From Alphaproteobacteria bacterium SS10 (GTDB lineage Bacteria; Pseudomonadota; Alphaproteobacteria; TMED2), in contig JAHCML010000003.1 in assembly GCA_019192455.1 (NCBI GenBank), positions 54,004 through 118,003 on the forward strand: DNA of 64,000 bases, given 5' to 3'. A program made the position numbers and the translations under genes. Positions 16,952-25,942 of the stretch are shown one piece after another (the stretch's first letter is position 1; each line of letters begins with the position of its first letter). A model generated the notes under the pieces. The model had not been told where the DNA came from. It saw only the letters and a list, made by a program, of their open reading frames with translations, and did no database searches.

Positions 16952-17845
16952 GCTGGTTAGGAACTGCTTCAAGCTGAGCAGGGTATCGGTCGGCGCTTCC
17001 TCTGGCAGGAAGTGACCGCAGTTGAGAGCCTGCCCCCGTAAATCAGTGGCATAGCGCTGCCAAAGTGGCATCACCTCAAAACGCTTACCGATGAAGCCTT
17101 GCCCCCAAAGCACCAGGGCGGGGCAGGTGACGAGGTTCTGGCCGAAATCAGCGGCGTCATGCTCAAGGTCACTGGTTGCCCCGGCGCGGTAATCCTCACA
17201 ACTGGCGTGAATGGCGGCCGGGTCAGCAAAACACCGCTCATACTCCGCCACGGCGGCGGGGTCGAAGCTGTCGAAACTTTCAGCCCAGGCCGCAAGCTTG
17301 GCCCGCAGCCACCAAGCTGGATCACGGCCGATCATGGTCTCTGGCAGGGGGCTCGGCTGGATTAGGAAGAACCAGTGATAGAAGCCAGTGGCGATGGCCT
17401 GATCCGTGCCGGTGAAGATCGCATGTGTGGGGACAATGTCGAGAAAGGCCACGCGCCTGACCCGATCGGTATGATCGAGGCATAGCCGGTGCGCGACCCG
17501 CGCGCCCCGGTCATGACCCACCAGGTCAAATCGCCCGATGTCCAACGCATCCATAAGGCCGACGATATCGGCGGCCATCTGTCGTTTGGCGTAAAAGAGG
17601 TGGGAAGGATCGCCGTTCTTTGGACCACCCGCAGGCTTGTCACTATCCCCATAGCCCCGCAGGTCAGGCAGGATGACGGTGAAATCCTCGGCCAGGATCG
17701 GGGCAATCTTGTGCCACATCACATGGGTTTCGGGATATCCATGCAGCAGCACCAGGGGTGGGCCGGACCCGGCCCGCCGATAATGGAGGGTTACATCCCC
17801 CACCTGTTGAAACGCGCTTTCAAAACCCTCGAAAAGCGACGCCAT
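16940..17845 (-). CDS. Alpha/beta hydrolase, fluoroacetate dehalogenase-like
   Basis: This is a 301-aa alpha/beta hydrolase. It carries the residues that define haloacetate/fluoroacetate dehalogenases: nucleophile D112 in GHDRGARVAHR with R113 and R116 for the carboxylate, acid D136 (FLDIVPT), the halide pocket H157-W158 (FYHWFF) and Y219 (CEDYRAGA), and base H278 (GHFLPEEAP). Spacing agrees with the well-studied Rhodopseudomonas enzyme as I recall it. The oxyanion HGYPET segment is normal. Such enzymes hydrolyse 2-haloacetates to glycolate. An epoxide hydrolase role is less likely because the lid tyrosines are replaced by the H-W pair. It stands between a GNAT gene and a redoxin gene. Confidence 0.88.
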   Translation of the reverse strand: MASLFEGFESAFQQVGDVTLHYRRAGSGPPLVLLHGYPETHVMWHKIAPILAEDFTVILPDLRGYGDSDKPAGGPKNGDPSHLFYAKRQMAADIVGLMDALDIGRFDLVGHDRGARVAHRLCLDHTDRVRRVAFLDIVPTHAIFTGTDQAIATGFYHWFFLIQPSPLPETMIGRDPAWWLRAKLAAWAESFDSFDPAAVAEYERCFADPAAIHASCEDYRAGATSDLEHDAADFGQNLVTCPALVLWGQGFIGKRFEVMPLWQRYATDLRGQALNCGHFLPEEAPTDTLLSLKQFLTSSNP

Positions 17846-17992
17846 ACATGCTCCCGGCTCAACGCAGCGCTAGATCACTGCCCAATAGTCATATGAATAA
17901 CCTGGGGTTTTCAACGACATACGCAAGTCGCTTTAGCAGTCTCGCATATACGCGTTGCGCATTGTGACCGGATGAAGACGTCGTTGGCTGGC

Positions 17993-18550
17993 TTAGCTAA
18001 TCCGCCATTTGATAGAGCAGCCCATGGAGGGCATCTGTGCCTCTGGTGGGTTCTCGCCTTTGCCTAAGGCCAGCATGGCATCGCGCAGCTCAAGCTGCCC
18101 ACGGTCGCTTTCATTTGGGTTGCGGCGGCTATCCAGGCGGCCGCGATAGGCCAGCTGTCCATTCCCGTCCAAACCAAAGAAATCGGGTGTGCAAACCGCG
18201 TCATAGGCCCGGGCGACCGACTGATCCTCATCAAGCAGGTAGGGAAAGGTGAAGCCGTGTTGCTTGGCGAAGGCCGCCATCTTATCCGGCGCATCATCAG
18301 GGTAGGATCGGAAGTCATTCGGCATGATGGCAACCACGCCGATACCAGCCTCCTGAAGTTCCTTCGCGTCACTCACCAGACCATCGATGATCGCCTTCAC
18401 ATAGGGGCAGTGATTGCAGATAAAGGCCACGACGAGCCCGTGCTCGCCCATCACACCATCCCGGGTGACGGTGTCCCCTTGAAGATCCGGCAGGGCAAAA
18501 TCAGGGCCGATCAAGCCGTTTTCAGCGGCGGGTGAGTGAAGAAGGGCCAT
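17993..18550 (-). CDS. Thioredoxin-fold redoxin (AhpC/TSA family)
   Basis: This is a 185-aa cytosolic redoxin. The active site is CNHCPYVK near residue 45, a CxxC variant in the thioredoxin-like AhpC/TSA group, with the cis-Pro region VCTPDFFGLD and the C-terminal SMGCSIKW. No signal peptide is present. Such proteins are annotated only as thioredoxin family; the partner and substrate are unknown. It sits 147 bases upstream of the dehalogenase-like gene on the same strand. Confidence 0.88.
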   Translation of the reverse strand: MALLHSPAAENGLIGPDFALPDLQGDTVTRDGVMGEHGLVVAFICNHCPYVKAIIDGLVSDAKELQEAGIGVVAIMPNDFRSYPDDAPDKMAAFAKQHGFTFPYLLDEDQSVARAYDAVCTPDFFGLDGNGQLAYRGRLDSRRNPNESDRGQLELRDAMLALGKGENPPEAQMPSMGCSIKWRIS

Positions 18551-18632
18551 GGCAATCGGTCTCTCGAGCGTTGGGACTTACGTTAAGCCCAACGTGGAGA
18601 GCGATGATGGATCAATCAAGTCCCCGTTGGCA

Positions 18633-20471
18633 TCAGGTGCGGAGGCCGGTTGCGGCGAACTTCTGTTTGAATGCTTTTCTGGCGGCCTCTGCCCGGATCG
18701 GGTCAGAGATATCGACGGTTAGCTTCTTATCGAAATCCGGATGGCGAACTTGCTTTAGAAGTCGATCACGTAAGTGATTGAGGGCCGATCCCTCGGGCAG
18801 GATATCGGCACTGCAGAGCTCTGCCAGCTTGAAGATCTGGTCTCTTGCCGTGGCCGGGTCATGGCTCGGCTTGGCCGTAATGCCGCTTTCTTCAATGTAA
18901 AGCCACATGGCCTCATCCACGAGGCTCAGCGTGCTGCGCCGCCACTCTGGTGAGGCTGGCATCCGGGCGATTGAATCAAAGGCAGCGCGCATGCGGGCAA
19001 GGCGGGCGCGGTGGCTCATCTTTGCGGGTAGCAGCATGTTTAGATCAATGCTGTGCTCCAGCACCTCACGAATATGGCCCATCAGATAGCGGCGCAAATC
19101 AGGGTCTTCGAAGAGCTTATAGAGTGTGGCCTGATAAAGGATGGTGAGGCCCGGTTGCTCTAGGATGTTGGAGACATGGCGGGCAGCGGCGACCCGGTCA
19201 TTACACTCAATCTCGCTATGGCGGTGGAAGCGGCTGGTGATTGCCTCAACGAAGTCGGGTTCCTCCAACAGGTGATAGAACCGGGCCGCCGTCTCGAGCA
19301 CCATTCGGTAAAGCTGATCATCGGTATTCTCATCCCGCGCTTCGAGGGCGTTGCCGCTGGTCAGAACTGAGTTCACCTGATCAATCAGATGGTGGCGCAG
19401 CGAGGGGAGGCGGCCACGCTTCAAGGCGACGCGCAGCCTAGCGATGGCGATGTTGAGCTCTTGATCCTTGGTCGGTCGCTTACCGTCTTCGGTTAGCTCA
19501 GCGCCCTCAGCCAGGCGCATAAGGCGGATCAGCCGCTCGCCCAGATTGCTGCTGAGGCCGGTGATGGTTTCGGACAGTTCACTCGCATGGACCAGATCAG
19601 ACAGCAGCAGGTCCACGGCTTCGTCCAGCATGGGATCATGATAGAGATCAATCAGGCTGAGAGCGTAGATGAACTGGTCAGTCGTTGAGCCCTCACGTTT
19701 CACCCGCATCAGTAATGCGTGGGATAGTAAACGCCGTTGATTGGCTAGTTCCTCAGGCGGCAGGTCGCGCAGGTCCGGCAGGAACTGCAACCGCTCTGCC
19801 AGCATGGCATCGGCATCGGCGGGCGGCCGTGGCATCGCCTGGGTCACTTGGCGCATGGCTTGGACGATATCCATGATCGTCTGGCGCCTGCGCCTGCGCA
19901 GGTTCTTGGTCTTGGCCTGCGCTTGTGCCGTCAGGTTGATCGCCTGACCGATCAGGGAGGAGTGCTGCAGTAATCGGTCGAGCAACCGCTTGTCATATAG
20001 GATGTCTGAAACCAGCAGGCCATGCTCATCACAATAGCCAGCGAACAGACGGTTCAGGGTTAGCCTGGCACCTGCTTCATACAAGTCATGTGGGTCACGG
20101 CAGAGCGGCGGATTGGCAGGCGGCTTACCCAGCTGGCCTGGCTTTCGTGTGTTCTCAATGACCGTCTCCCTTGTGTAGACCACACGGGATTTCAGGTTCA
20201 GATCAGGATCATTTGGCCAGGTCTTCAGAACCCGGACATGGGCGTGACGTTCGGCGATGATGTCTGTTTGGGCGGCGCCAATGGCATCCGGCTCATCATT
20301 GAAGACCTGTTGGATCTGCCAACGCCCATCAACACGCGCCTGATATTCATAGACAGCAGCGGGTGCCGCCTGACGTGAGGCGCTGGCGCCATCCGTCGTC
20401 ATGACATTGCGTTGCCGGGGCGTATCCTGCTGGAACGCAGAGGTGTTGGGTCTGGAAGCGGGCTGGCTCAT
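18633..20471 (-). CDS. Large helical protein of unknown function
   Basis: I do not recognise this 612-aa protein. The first 40 residues are low-complexity. Residues 41-110 look like a small alpha/beta unit (VYEYQARVDGRW, HVRVLKTWPND). The rest is almost entirely amphipathic helix rich in Leu, Arg, Asp and Glu, with a basic patch (LRRRRRQT near residue 195). No signal peptide, membrane segment or enzymatic motif is visible. The length and intact frame, plus normal codon use, argue for a real gene. It lies between the redoxin and the flippase-like gene, all on the minus strand. A scaffold or signalling adaptor is conceivable, but not supported. Confidence 0.8.
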   Translation of the reverse strand: MSQPASRPNTSAFQQDTPRQRNVMTTDGASASRQAAPAAVYEYQARVDGRWQIQQVFNDEPDAIGAAQTDIIAERHAHVRVLKTWPNDPDLNLKSRVVYTRETVIENTRKPGQLGKPPANPPLCRDPHDLYEAGARLTLNRLFAGYCDEHGLLVSDILYDKRLLDRLLQHSSLIGQAINLTAQAQAKTKNLRRRRRQTIMDIVQAMRQVTQAMPRPPADADAMLAERLQFLPDLRDLPPEELANQRRLLSHALLMRVKREGSTTDQFIYALSLIDLYHDPMLDEAVDLLLSDLVHASELSETITGLSSNLGERLIRLMRLAEGAELTEDGKRPTKDQELNIAIARLRVALKRGRLPSLRHHLIDQVNSVLTSGNALEARDENTDDQLYRMVLETAARFYHLLEEPDFVEAITSRFHRHSEIECNDRVAAARHVSNILEQPGLTILYQATLYKLFEDPDLRRYLMGHIREVLEHSIDLNMLLPAKMSHRARLARMRAAFDSIARMPASPEWRRSTLSLVDEAMWLYIEESGITAKPSHDPATARDQIFKLAELCSADILPEGSALNHLRDRLLKQVRHPDFDKKLTVDISDPIRAEAARKAFKQKFAATGLRT

Positions 20472-20536
20472 GCCCGCATCGTGACCTGCTCAAGCTACTG
20501 AAAACTTAATGCGCGGATCGTTAAGGTGTTGGTCAA

Positions 20537-21556
20537 TCAGCCCTTAACCGGTCGTCGCCATTGCCAAAGCAAGGCGCCCGGCAGTGAGATCAGTAGAAGT
20601 AGCATGCCGAAGGTGAGGGATAGCGAGAGGGCAGCGGCAGAATTGACGCCAAGGCCCGCAAGCGCAGTCACCATCACCCCTTCGCGGACACCCCACCCGG
20701 CGAAGGATAGCGGGATGACCGTCGCAAACAGGGCCAATGGGGCCACCAATAGTGCGCTGGTAGGATCAATCCCAACCGGCAAGGCCATGGCGATAAGAAC
20801 TATCGCGATGATTGGCGGTGCCTGACCGATCACCGATAGCATCAACAACACAATGGCCCGGCCAGGTTGAAGCGTTGAAACCCGCCATTGCTCAAGCAGT
20901 TTGAGGATCAGCGGTCGCTGTAACCGCGCCTCCAACCGTCGGCAGCCCCAGAGAAAAATGTAGAAGGTTGCAACCAATCCCAGTCCAGCCAACAGCGTTA
21001 GCAGTGCAGCGCTCGTCCACGGGCTCTGGCCGCTGGGCAGTTGGTTTGGCATCAGAAGGGGCAGGGTGGGCAAGATCATCAAGGTGACCACGATCAGGCC
21101 CCAGGTCCGCTCAATCAGAATGCTGAGGGCGGCGGTTGGCAAGCTGCACCCATAGCGCCTCGCCGCCACCGTGCGAACCGCATCGCCACCAACCGGCGGC
21201 GGCAGGACCTGATTGAAGAACAGCCCAATGGTGATCAGGTGGCTTAAGGTAGCGAGTGAAGGTGATTGGTTGCCCGGGGGCCAAACGTAACGCCAACGCC
21301 AGGCATTGGCCGGGATATGCAACGGTAGTACGGCTGCTGCCGCGATCATGAACCAGGGGTTCAAACCGGCGATCGCGTTGCCAAGGCTGGCGATATCCAC
21401 GTCGCTTAGCACCCAGGCCAGCAAGCCAATTGATACGGCAATCTGTACAATCAGGATAAGTGCGTTGCGTAAGCGTTGGGGCCGCTCAGACACGCTGGGT
21501 GTGGCTACCGCATCGTCCTCATCCTTGCCTTCTAGAATGGCATCAGTGTTACTCAA
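20537..21556 (-). CDS. Flippase-like membrane protein (LPG synthase TM family)
   Basis: This is a polytopic inner-membrane protein of 339 aa in the UPF0104/lysylphosphatidylglycerol synthase transmembrane family. About eight helices are visible, with the family block FFNQVLPPPVGGDAVRT and the later FAGWGVREGVMV. The catalytic MprF domain is absent, so it is not a lysyl-transferase; members often act near lipid-linked sugar or hopanoid pathways. The first 30 residues are soluble. Substrate unknown. Confidence 0.88.
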   Translation of the reverse strand: MSNTDAILEGKDEDDAVATPSVSERPQRLRNALILIVQIAVSIGLLAWVLSDVDIASLGNAIAGLNPWFMIAAAAVLPLHIPANAWRWRYVWPPGNQSPSLATLSHLITIGLFFNQVLPPPVGGDAVRTVAARRYGCSLPTAALSILIERTWGLIVVTLMILPTLPLLMPNQLPSGQSPWTSAALLTLLAGLGLVATFYIFLWGCRRLEARLQRPLILKLLEQWRVSTLQPGRAIVLLMLSVIGQAPPIIAIVLIAMALPVGIDPTSALLVAPLALFATVIPLSFAGWGVREGVMVTALAGLGVNSAAALSLSLTFGMLLLLISLPGALLWQWRRPVKG

Positions 21557-21667
21557 CGCAGTTGTACCTATCTCTTACTTTGGGCAGCGGTCGCTGGCCC
21601 TTATCTCGTCTAGCTATCATCAAGCCTATCGCCCCACCAGGATGGTGTGGGCGCTGGAGATATCGAC

Positions 21668-22573
21668 ATGGCAGATCCACATGACATTGCTACGTTGGTT
21701 GCCCAAGCTTTGGATGGCCAGTTCGGTGAGCCCCTTGGCGATGGTCTGTGGGGCCAGGTCTATGACCTACCCGGTGGTAAGGTTCTAAAGTTGTCGCGGA
21801 CCGAGGGCGGCATCGGCGATGGCCGTGACCTGATCCGGCGTGAAGCTGCGGCGCTAACTTTTTTTGAAGGCTACCGAGGCGATGTACTTGCCCTGCCGGC
21901 CTATCACGGACATGGCGAATTTGATGCACTGCGCGGCGGCTTCTCCTGCTGGTTGCTGATGGATCAACTGCCCGGTGAGCGGATGTATGAGGCCCGATAC
22001 AAGGCCATGTCATCGGCTGAAAAGCAGGCGCTAAGCATGGCGTTGGGTGCTGGGTTGGCCACCTATCATGGTTTAAGCCTATCGCGTCCCGATGCCCGAC
22101 CGTCCACGGAGGAGCTGGTGGCGACCAGCCGCCGGGACTGGCTGTTCGATGAGATGATGCATGAACTGTCAGCGGAGGATCAGGTGATCGCCAAACGGTT
22201 GCGTGCCCGCTATCGCCAGTTGCTTGAAGCCTGTGAAACCCCGGTGCTGGCCCATGGTGATGTGAACCCGACCAATATGCTGTTTGCCGGTGGAACCGGC
22301 ATTGGGCTCGTCGATTTCGCTGAGAGTGGGTGGGACTTGCCGGCTGTCGACTTTGCCCATTGGGTCACCCTTGGCTGGTTGGATCAGCAGGTTTTGGACA
22401 GCTATTGGGCGGCTGGCGGCCCGGCCTTTAACGACGACGCCCTGGGTGTGGTCGGTGCCATCAATGCCATGATTGGCCTGGTCCTAGATCGTCGCCTTGG
22501 TGATACAGCCGCCGTCAAACGTGGCGAGGGCAGCCTGCTTACCTGTCTTGAGCGGGCGGGGCTGGCGGGTTAG
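21668..22573 (+). CDS. Aminoglycoside phosphotransferase-like kinase
   Basis: This is a small-molecule kinase fold of the APH/choline kinase superfamily, about 301 aa. The Brenner motif is LAHGDVNPTNMLF (catalytic Asp and metal Asn) and the DFG-equivalent is GLVDFAES. An ATP-binding Lys is likely in VYDLPGGKVLKLS. The ATG at 21668 has GGAG 8 bases upstream. It overlaps the convergent rhomboid gene by 35 bases at the 3' end. Real substrates of this broad family range from antibiotics to amino sugars; none is indicated here. Confidence 0.88.
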   Translation: MADPHDIATLVAQALDGQFGEPLGDGLWGQVYDLPGGKVLKLSRTEGGIGDGRDLIRREAAALTFFEGYRGDVLALPAYHGHGEFDALRGGFSCWLLMDQLPGERMYEARYKAMSSAEKQALSMALGAGLATYHGLSLSRPDARPSTEELVATSRRDWLFDEMMHELSAEDQVIAKRLRARYRQLLEACETPVLAHGDVNPTNMLFAGGTGIGLVDFAESGWDLPAVDFAHWVTLGWLDQQVLDSYWAAGGPAFNDDALGVVGAINAMIGLVLDRRLGDTAAVKRGEGSLLTCLERAGLAG

Positions 22574-24164
22574 GTGGGCCGGATGGTGCCTCACCCGAAG
22601 GTGGTGGCGGCGCTGGTTCCAAACTATCGCGCGGTGCAATCAGCATGGTGATGACGAAACCGCTGATCAGGCCGGACAGGTGTAGCGGCGAAGAGCCTTC
22701 GAGATAGGTCCAGTCGAACACCGTCTGAATGGCGACAATCATTAGGATCGCGGTCACATCTTGGCGTGCCTGGAACAGTTTGGTCCGGCGGTAGGTCAGG
22801 ATCGCCATGGCCAAAACCGCGCCTAAGATGCCGAAGATTGATCCCGACGCCCCCATGGCCAGTAGGGGCTCAGTTGCCTCAGACATCTCATAATTGATGA
22901 CGGCGGCCACCATGGAGCCGATGCCGCTCAACAGATAGATGGTGATAAACCGTCCATGGCCGATCCGCTTCTCAACGGCGAAGCCAAACAGCGCCAGGGC
23001 CAGCATATTAAAGCCGACATGCAGATAATTCAGGTGCAGGAATGTGGCGGTTAGCAACCGGTACCACTCACCCGTTTCGGCGATGTAGGGGTAAACGAAG
23101 ATGGCGTCTTGCAGCACGCCACTCTCGATATTGATCTCACCACCAAAGCTCGTGGTTAAGAGAAATATCAGGACATTGAGGCCCATAAAGGCCAAAGCTG
23201 CGAGCGGCTTGCTAACCCGGGTTTGGTAGTAGGCGCGGGCGTTAACCTGCTCTTGCCTTAGGGCCTGCAGCTTCTCCCGATCCTCATCACTGACCGTTTG
23301 GCGCGGCTGTGAGCCGCCGGCCAACCACTGCTCAATTCGTGGCGTCATTGCGCCGCCGATATTGGGTCGCAGCCGTTCCATGGTCGCGTTGAAGACAGTC
23401 CAATCGCCATCGGCGAAATAGGCAGCACGTGCAGCGATCAGCTGCCGCTCCGCATCGGGCAGGATGCGCAACACACCGTTCAAATACTGTTCAGCTGCTT
23501 CCACATCACCAGCATGGGTGAATAGGTTCAGCTTGGTCATCGCCTGATCCATCGGCGTTGTGAATGCCTGGAAGCGGTTGGCCTCAAGGCGGTAAGCCTC
23601 AATCGCGTCGCTTAATCGGCCAATTTCGGCGAGCCCCCGAATACCCATAAGGCGAACTGACGGGTCTGCCTGGCCGGCGGGGCCAGCCGCAATCTCAACC
23701 AACTGCTCATACTCGCCTTTGATCAGGTGCAGCTGTGCGGCGGCGCTGGCGGCATCCTTGCCGGTGCCATTGGCAATCTGCTCAAGTGCATCTAGCCCTG
23801 CCTCAACCTGGTTGGTTTGGATCAGGCCATAGGCCTGCATCAGGCGGCGCTGCCGGGCGAGGGAGGGGACCGGCATGACTAGGCGAAGCCAACGCTCGCT
23901 CTTAAACGCTTTATCGAAGTCACGGCGTAGCAGGGCGCCAAAAGTCACCGCGTAAAGCCGCGGCACCACAAAGGCGTATAAGATCCAGAGAATGACCGAG
24001 ACAGTGACGGCTTGGGGTAACTCAAGTAAGTGCCAGCCCAGCACCACGAGCATTAGGGCCCCATACCAGGCAGCCATCTGCCAGGCGCGCACCCGCATGT
24101 AGCGGGCGGCGAAAATGCCGAAGGTGATCAACGGCACCCAAAGGAAAATGATGTCAGGGGTCAT
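22539..24164 (-). CDS. Rhomboid protease with TPR-like N-terminal region
   Basis: This is a 541-aa intramembrane serine protease. Residues 1-78 hold about three hydrophobic segments, 100-310 are soluble and look like helical TPR-type repeats, and 315-510 form the rhomboid core: YLHVGFNMLALALFG, the nucleophile S440 in GASGSIFG, and H495 in LHLSGLISG. The last 25 residues are Pro-rich. Gram-positive GluP-type rhomboids also carry TPRs, but after the core. The soluble part may select partners on the cytosolic face. It follows mscS on the same strand, separated by a terminator. Confidence 0.9.
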   Translation of the reverse strand: MTPDIIFLWVPLITFGIFAARYMRVRAWQMAAWYGALMLVVLGWHLLELPQAVTVSVILWILYAFVVPRLYAVTFGALLRRDFDKAFKSERWLRLVMPVPSLARQRRLMQAYGLIQTNQVEAGLDALEQIANGTGKDAASAAAQLHLIKGEYEQLVEIAAGPAGQADPSVRLMGIRGLAEIGRLSDAIEAYRLEANRFQAFTTPMDQAMTKLNLFTHAGDVEAAEQYLNGVLRILPDAERQLIAARAAYFADGDWTVFNATMERLRPNIGGAMTPRIEQWLAGGSQPRQTVSDEDREKLQALRQEQVNARAYYQTRVSKPLAALAFMGLNVLIFLLTTSFGGEINIESGVLQDAIFVYPYIAETGEWYRLLTATFLHLNYLHVGFNMLALALFGFAVEKRIGHGRFITIYLLSGIGSMVAAVINYEMSEATEPLLAMGASGSIFGILGAVLAMAILTYRRTKLFQARQDVTAILMIVAIQTVFDWTYLEGSSPLHLSGLISGFVITMLIAPRDSLEPAPPPPSGEAPSGPPNPPAPPAQDR

Positions 24165-24197
24165 ATCGGTTCAAGATAGTGGGACCCCCAACAAAAG

Positions 24198-24227
24198 ATG
24201 GCAAGCCGTGATGCCACGGCTTGCCAT
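24198..24227 (-). terminator. Intrinsic terminator after mscS-type gene
   Basis: ATGGCAAGCCGTG (24198-24210) and CACGGCTTGCCAT (24215-24227) form a perfect 13-bp stem with a 4-nt loop. On the minus strand CTTTTGTT follows. It lies 19 bases after the channel gene stop and before the rhomboid gene, so the two are probably separate units. Confidence 0.85.
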
Positions 24228-24246
24228 ACGCTTGAGGTCGCAGGTC

Positions 24247-25083
24247 TTAGCTGGCGACCTGATGCATGTAGACGTCTTGCTGTGGGAACGGGATGGAGAC
24301 GCCGTTCTTGTCGAAAGACTCCTTCACCGCCTTTGGCAGGCTGAAGGTCACTGGCCAGAAATTGTCGGCATCGCACCAGACGCGCACGGTGATATCGACC
24401 GAGCTTGCGCCGAGGTTTGAGACAGCGACGAATGGCTCCGGATCAGCGTGGATACGGTCATCAGCCTTAATCACGTCGTGCAGCAGGCCCATCGCCTTAT
24501 CCATGTCATCGCCATAGCCAATGCCAACAATCAGTTGAACGCGGCGGGTTTCATGGTGGGAGAAGTTTTTGATCGCCGCACCCCAGATATCGCCGTTTGG
24601 CACCACGATCTGAACATTGTCAGGGGTGGTCAGTTCGGTGGTGAACAGGGTGACATCGGCAACCGTACCGGCGAGGCCAGCAGCTTCAACATAATCGCCA
24701 TTTTTGAACGGGCGGAAGAGAAGCAGCATCACGCCGGCGGCGACGTTCGACAGGGTGCCTTGCAAGGCCAAGCCAATGGCAAGACCGGCGGCACCGATCA
24801 GGGCGACAAAGCTGGTCGTTTCAACGCCAAACCGCTCGAGGACCGCGATGACGGTGATGGCGATGACGCCATATTTGGCGAGGCTGGCGAAGAAGCCGCG
24901 CAGCATGCTGTCGACCCGCTTAACGCGGCTGAGGGCAGTGCGGACGGCCTTGCTGACCCAACCGGCGGCGATAAGGCCAAAGATAAGGATGACAAAGGCG
25001 CCAACGACGTCGAGGCCATACTGGGTCACCAGCTGGACGGCCTGGTCGGTTGCGGCTTGAAGCTGCGTGGTCGCTTCTTCCAT
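24247..25083 (-). CDS. mscS: Small-conductance mechanosensitive channel
   Basis: This is a 278-aa MscS channel, the short E. coli-like form with three membrane helices. The pore helix is rich in Gly/Ala (GAAGLAIGLALQGTLSNVAAGVML), followed by the beta domain LFRPFKNGDYVE and the VPNGDIWG block. It would gate under membrane tension during osmotic downshock. The C terminus (SLPKAVKESFDKNGVSIPFPQ) is standard. The gene has its own terminator downstream. Confidence 0.95.
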   Translation of the reverse strand: MEEATTQLQAATDQAVQLVTQYGLDVVGAFVILIFGLIAAGWVSKAVRTALSRVKRVDSMLRGFFASLAKYGVIAITVIAVLERFGVETTSFVALIGAAGLAIGLALQGTLSNVAAGVMLLLFRPFKNGDYVEAAGLAGTVADVTLFTTELTTPDNVQIVVPNGDIWGAAIKNFSHHETRRVQLIVGIGYGDDMDKAMGLLHDVIKADDRIHADPEPFVAVSNLGASSVDITVRVWCDADNFWPVTFSLPKAVKESFDKNGVSIPFPQQDVYMHQVAS

Positions 25084-25224
25084 GGTTCCAATTCCTTAAG
25101 CTGAAATATGATTGCGCTTGTTCTGTGTCTTGTTCTGAGGGGGACGAACAGGTGATACCTGCGACAGGCCGCCTCAGCCGGGCGGTTGTCTAGCAAGCCT
25201 TGACCGCAGTTTCGAGAAAAATTC

Positions 25225-25902
25225 TTAAGCGACCGGCTGGTCCGCCTCGGCTGGCATTAGCCCTTTAAGCAGGTCGGCAGTGGGTTTTTGGTTCCAAAAC
25301 CGCTCTATCCAGGCGCCACCATCTTGGCCGATGGCGGAAATGGCGCCGGTCGCCGTCTTCAAGGTTTCATCGCGGGCACGGAGGGCGAAAGCGCCCGGCA
25401 CCATATCCAGGAAGAACCGTAAAATACCGTTTGAGGAGATGATCAGAACCGTCTCATCCGGCCCCATCGAACCGCTGATATCATTGACCAGCAACTTCAG
25501 ATCACGGCGCAGATCACTTAAATCGGGCTGCCAATCACCGCGCTCTGGCCATTGGCCACGGGCATTCCAGGCTTGGACTGAACTCTCACCATGTTTGGCG
25601 ATGATGTCCTCGGTGGTTTTGCCGCCCCAGCTGCCATAGTCGATCTCACGAAGCCGTGGATCGATCTCAACTGATGGGCCCTCAATGAGGGTTGAGATGA
25701 TTTCCCCATACTCGACCGTTCGCTTGAGCGGGCCAGCGACAATGCGGGTTGGCACCAGTTTGGCTTCCGCCAACGCCTTGCCAAGCGTTTCAGCCTGGGC
25801 CTTGCCGGTTTCAACTAGGGGCAAATCCTGGTCGGCACCAACCCAGACGGGTGTATCGCCGGGACCAAAGGTGTTGCCGTGACGGGCGAGTAGCAGGTTC
25901 AT
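25225..25902 (-). CDS. Histidine phosphatase family protein, atypical
   Basis: This is a 225-aa branch-1 histidine phosphatase (phosphoglycerate mutase fold). The phosphoacceptor motif LARHGNT (H8), the Arg in GPLKRTVEY and the acidic LREIDYGSW (E86) are present. The second catalytic His, normally in a VSHGG segment, is replaced: the aligned stretch is ISSNGILR, with Ser157 in the His position. It may be a specialised phosphatase or a weakly active relative. It lies immediately downstream of kdsB in transcription order, 40 bases away, so they may share an mRNA. Confidence 0.85.
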   Translation of the reverse strand: MNLLLARHGNTFGPGDTPVWVGADQDLPLVETGKAQAETLGKALAEAKLVPTRIVAGPLKRTVEYGEIISTLIEGPSVEIDPRLREIDYGSWGGKTTEDIIAKHGESSVQAWNARGQWPERGDWQPDLSDLRRDLKLLVNDISGSMGPDETVLIISSNGILRFFLDMVPGAFALRARDETLKTATGAISAIGQDGGAWIERFWNQKPTADLLKGLMPAEADQPVA

Positions 25903-25942
25903 AACGGGCTTCCTATTTTCAGCGCCAGGCGGTTCTGAATGG

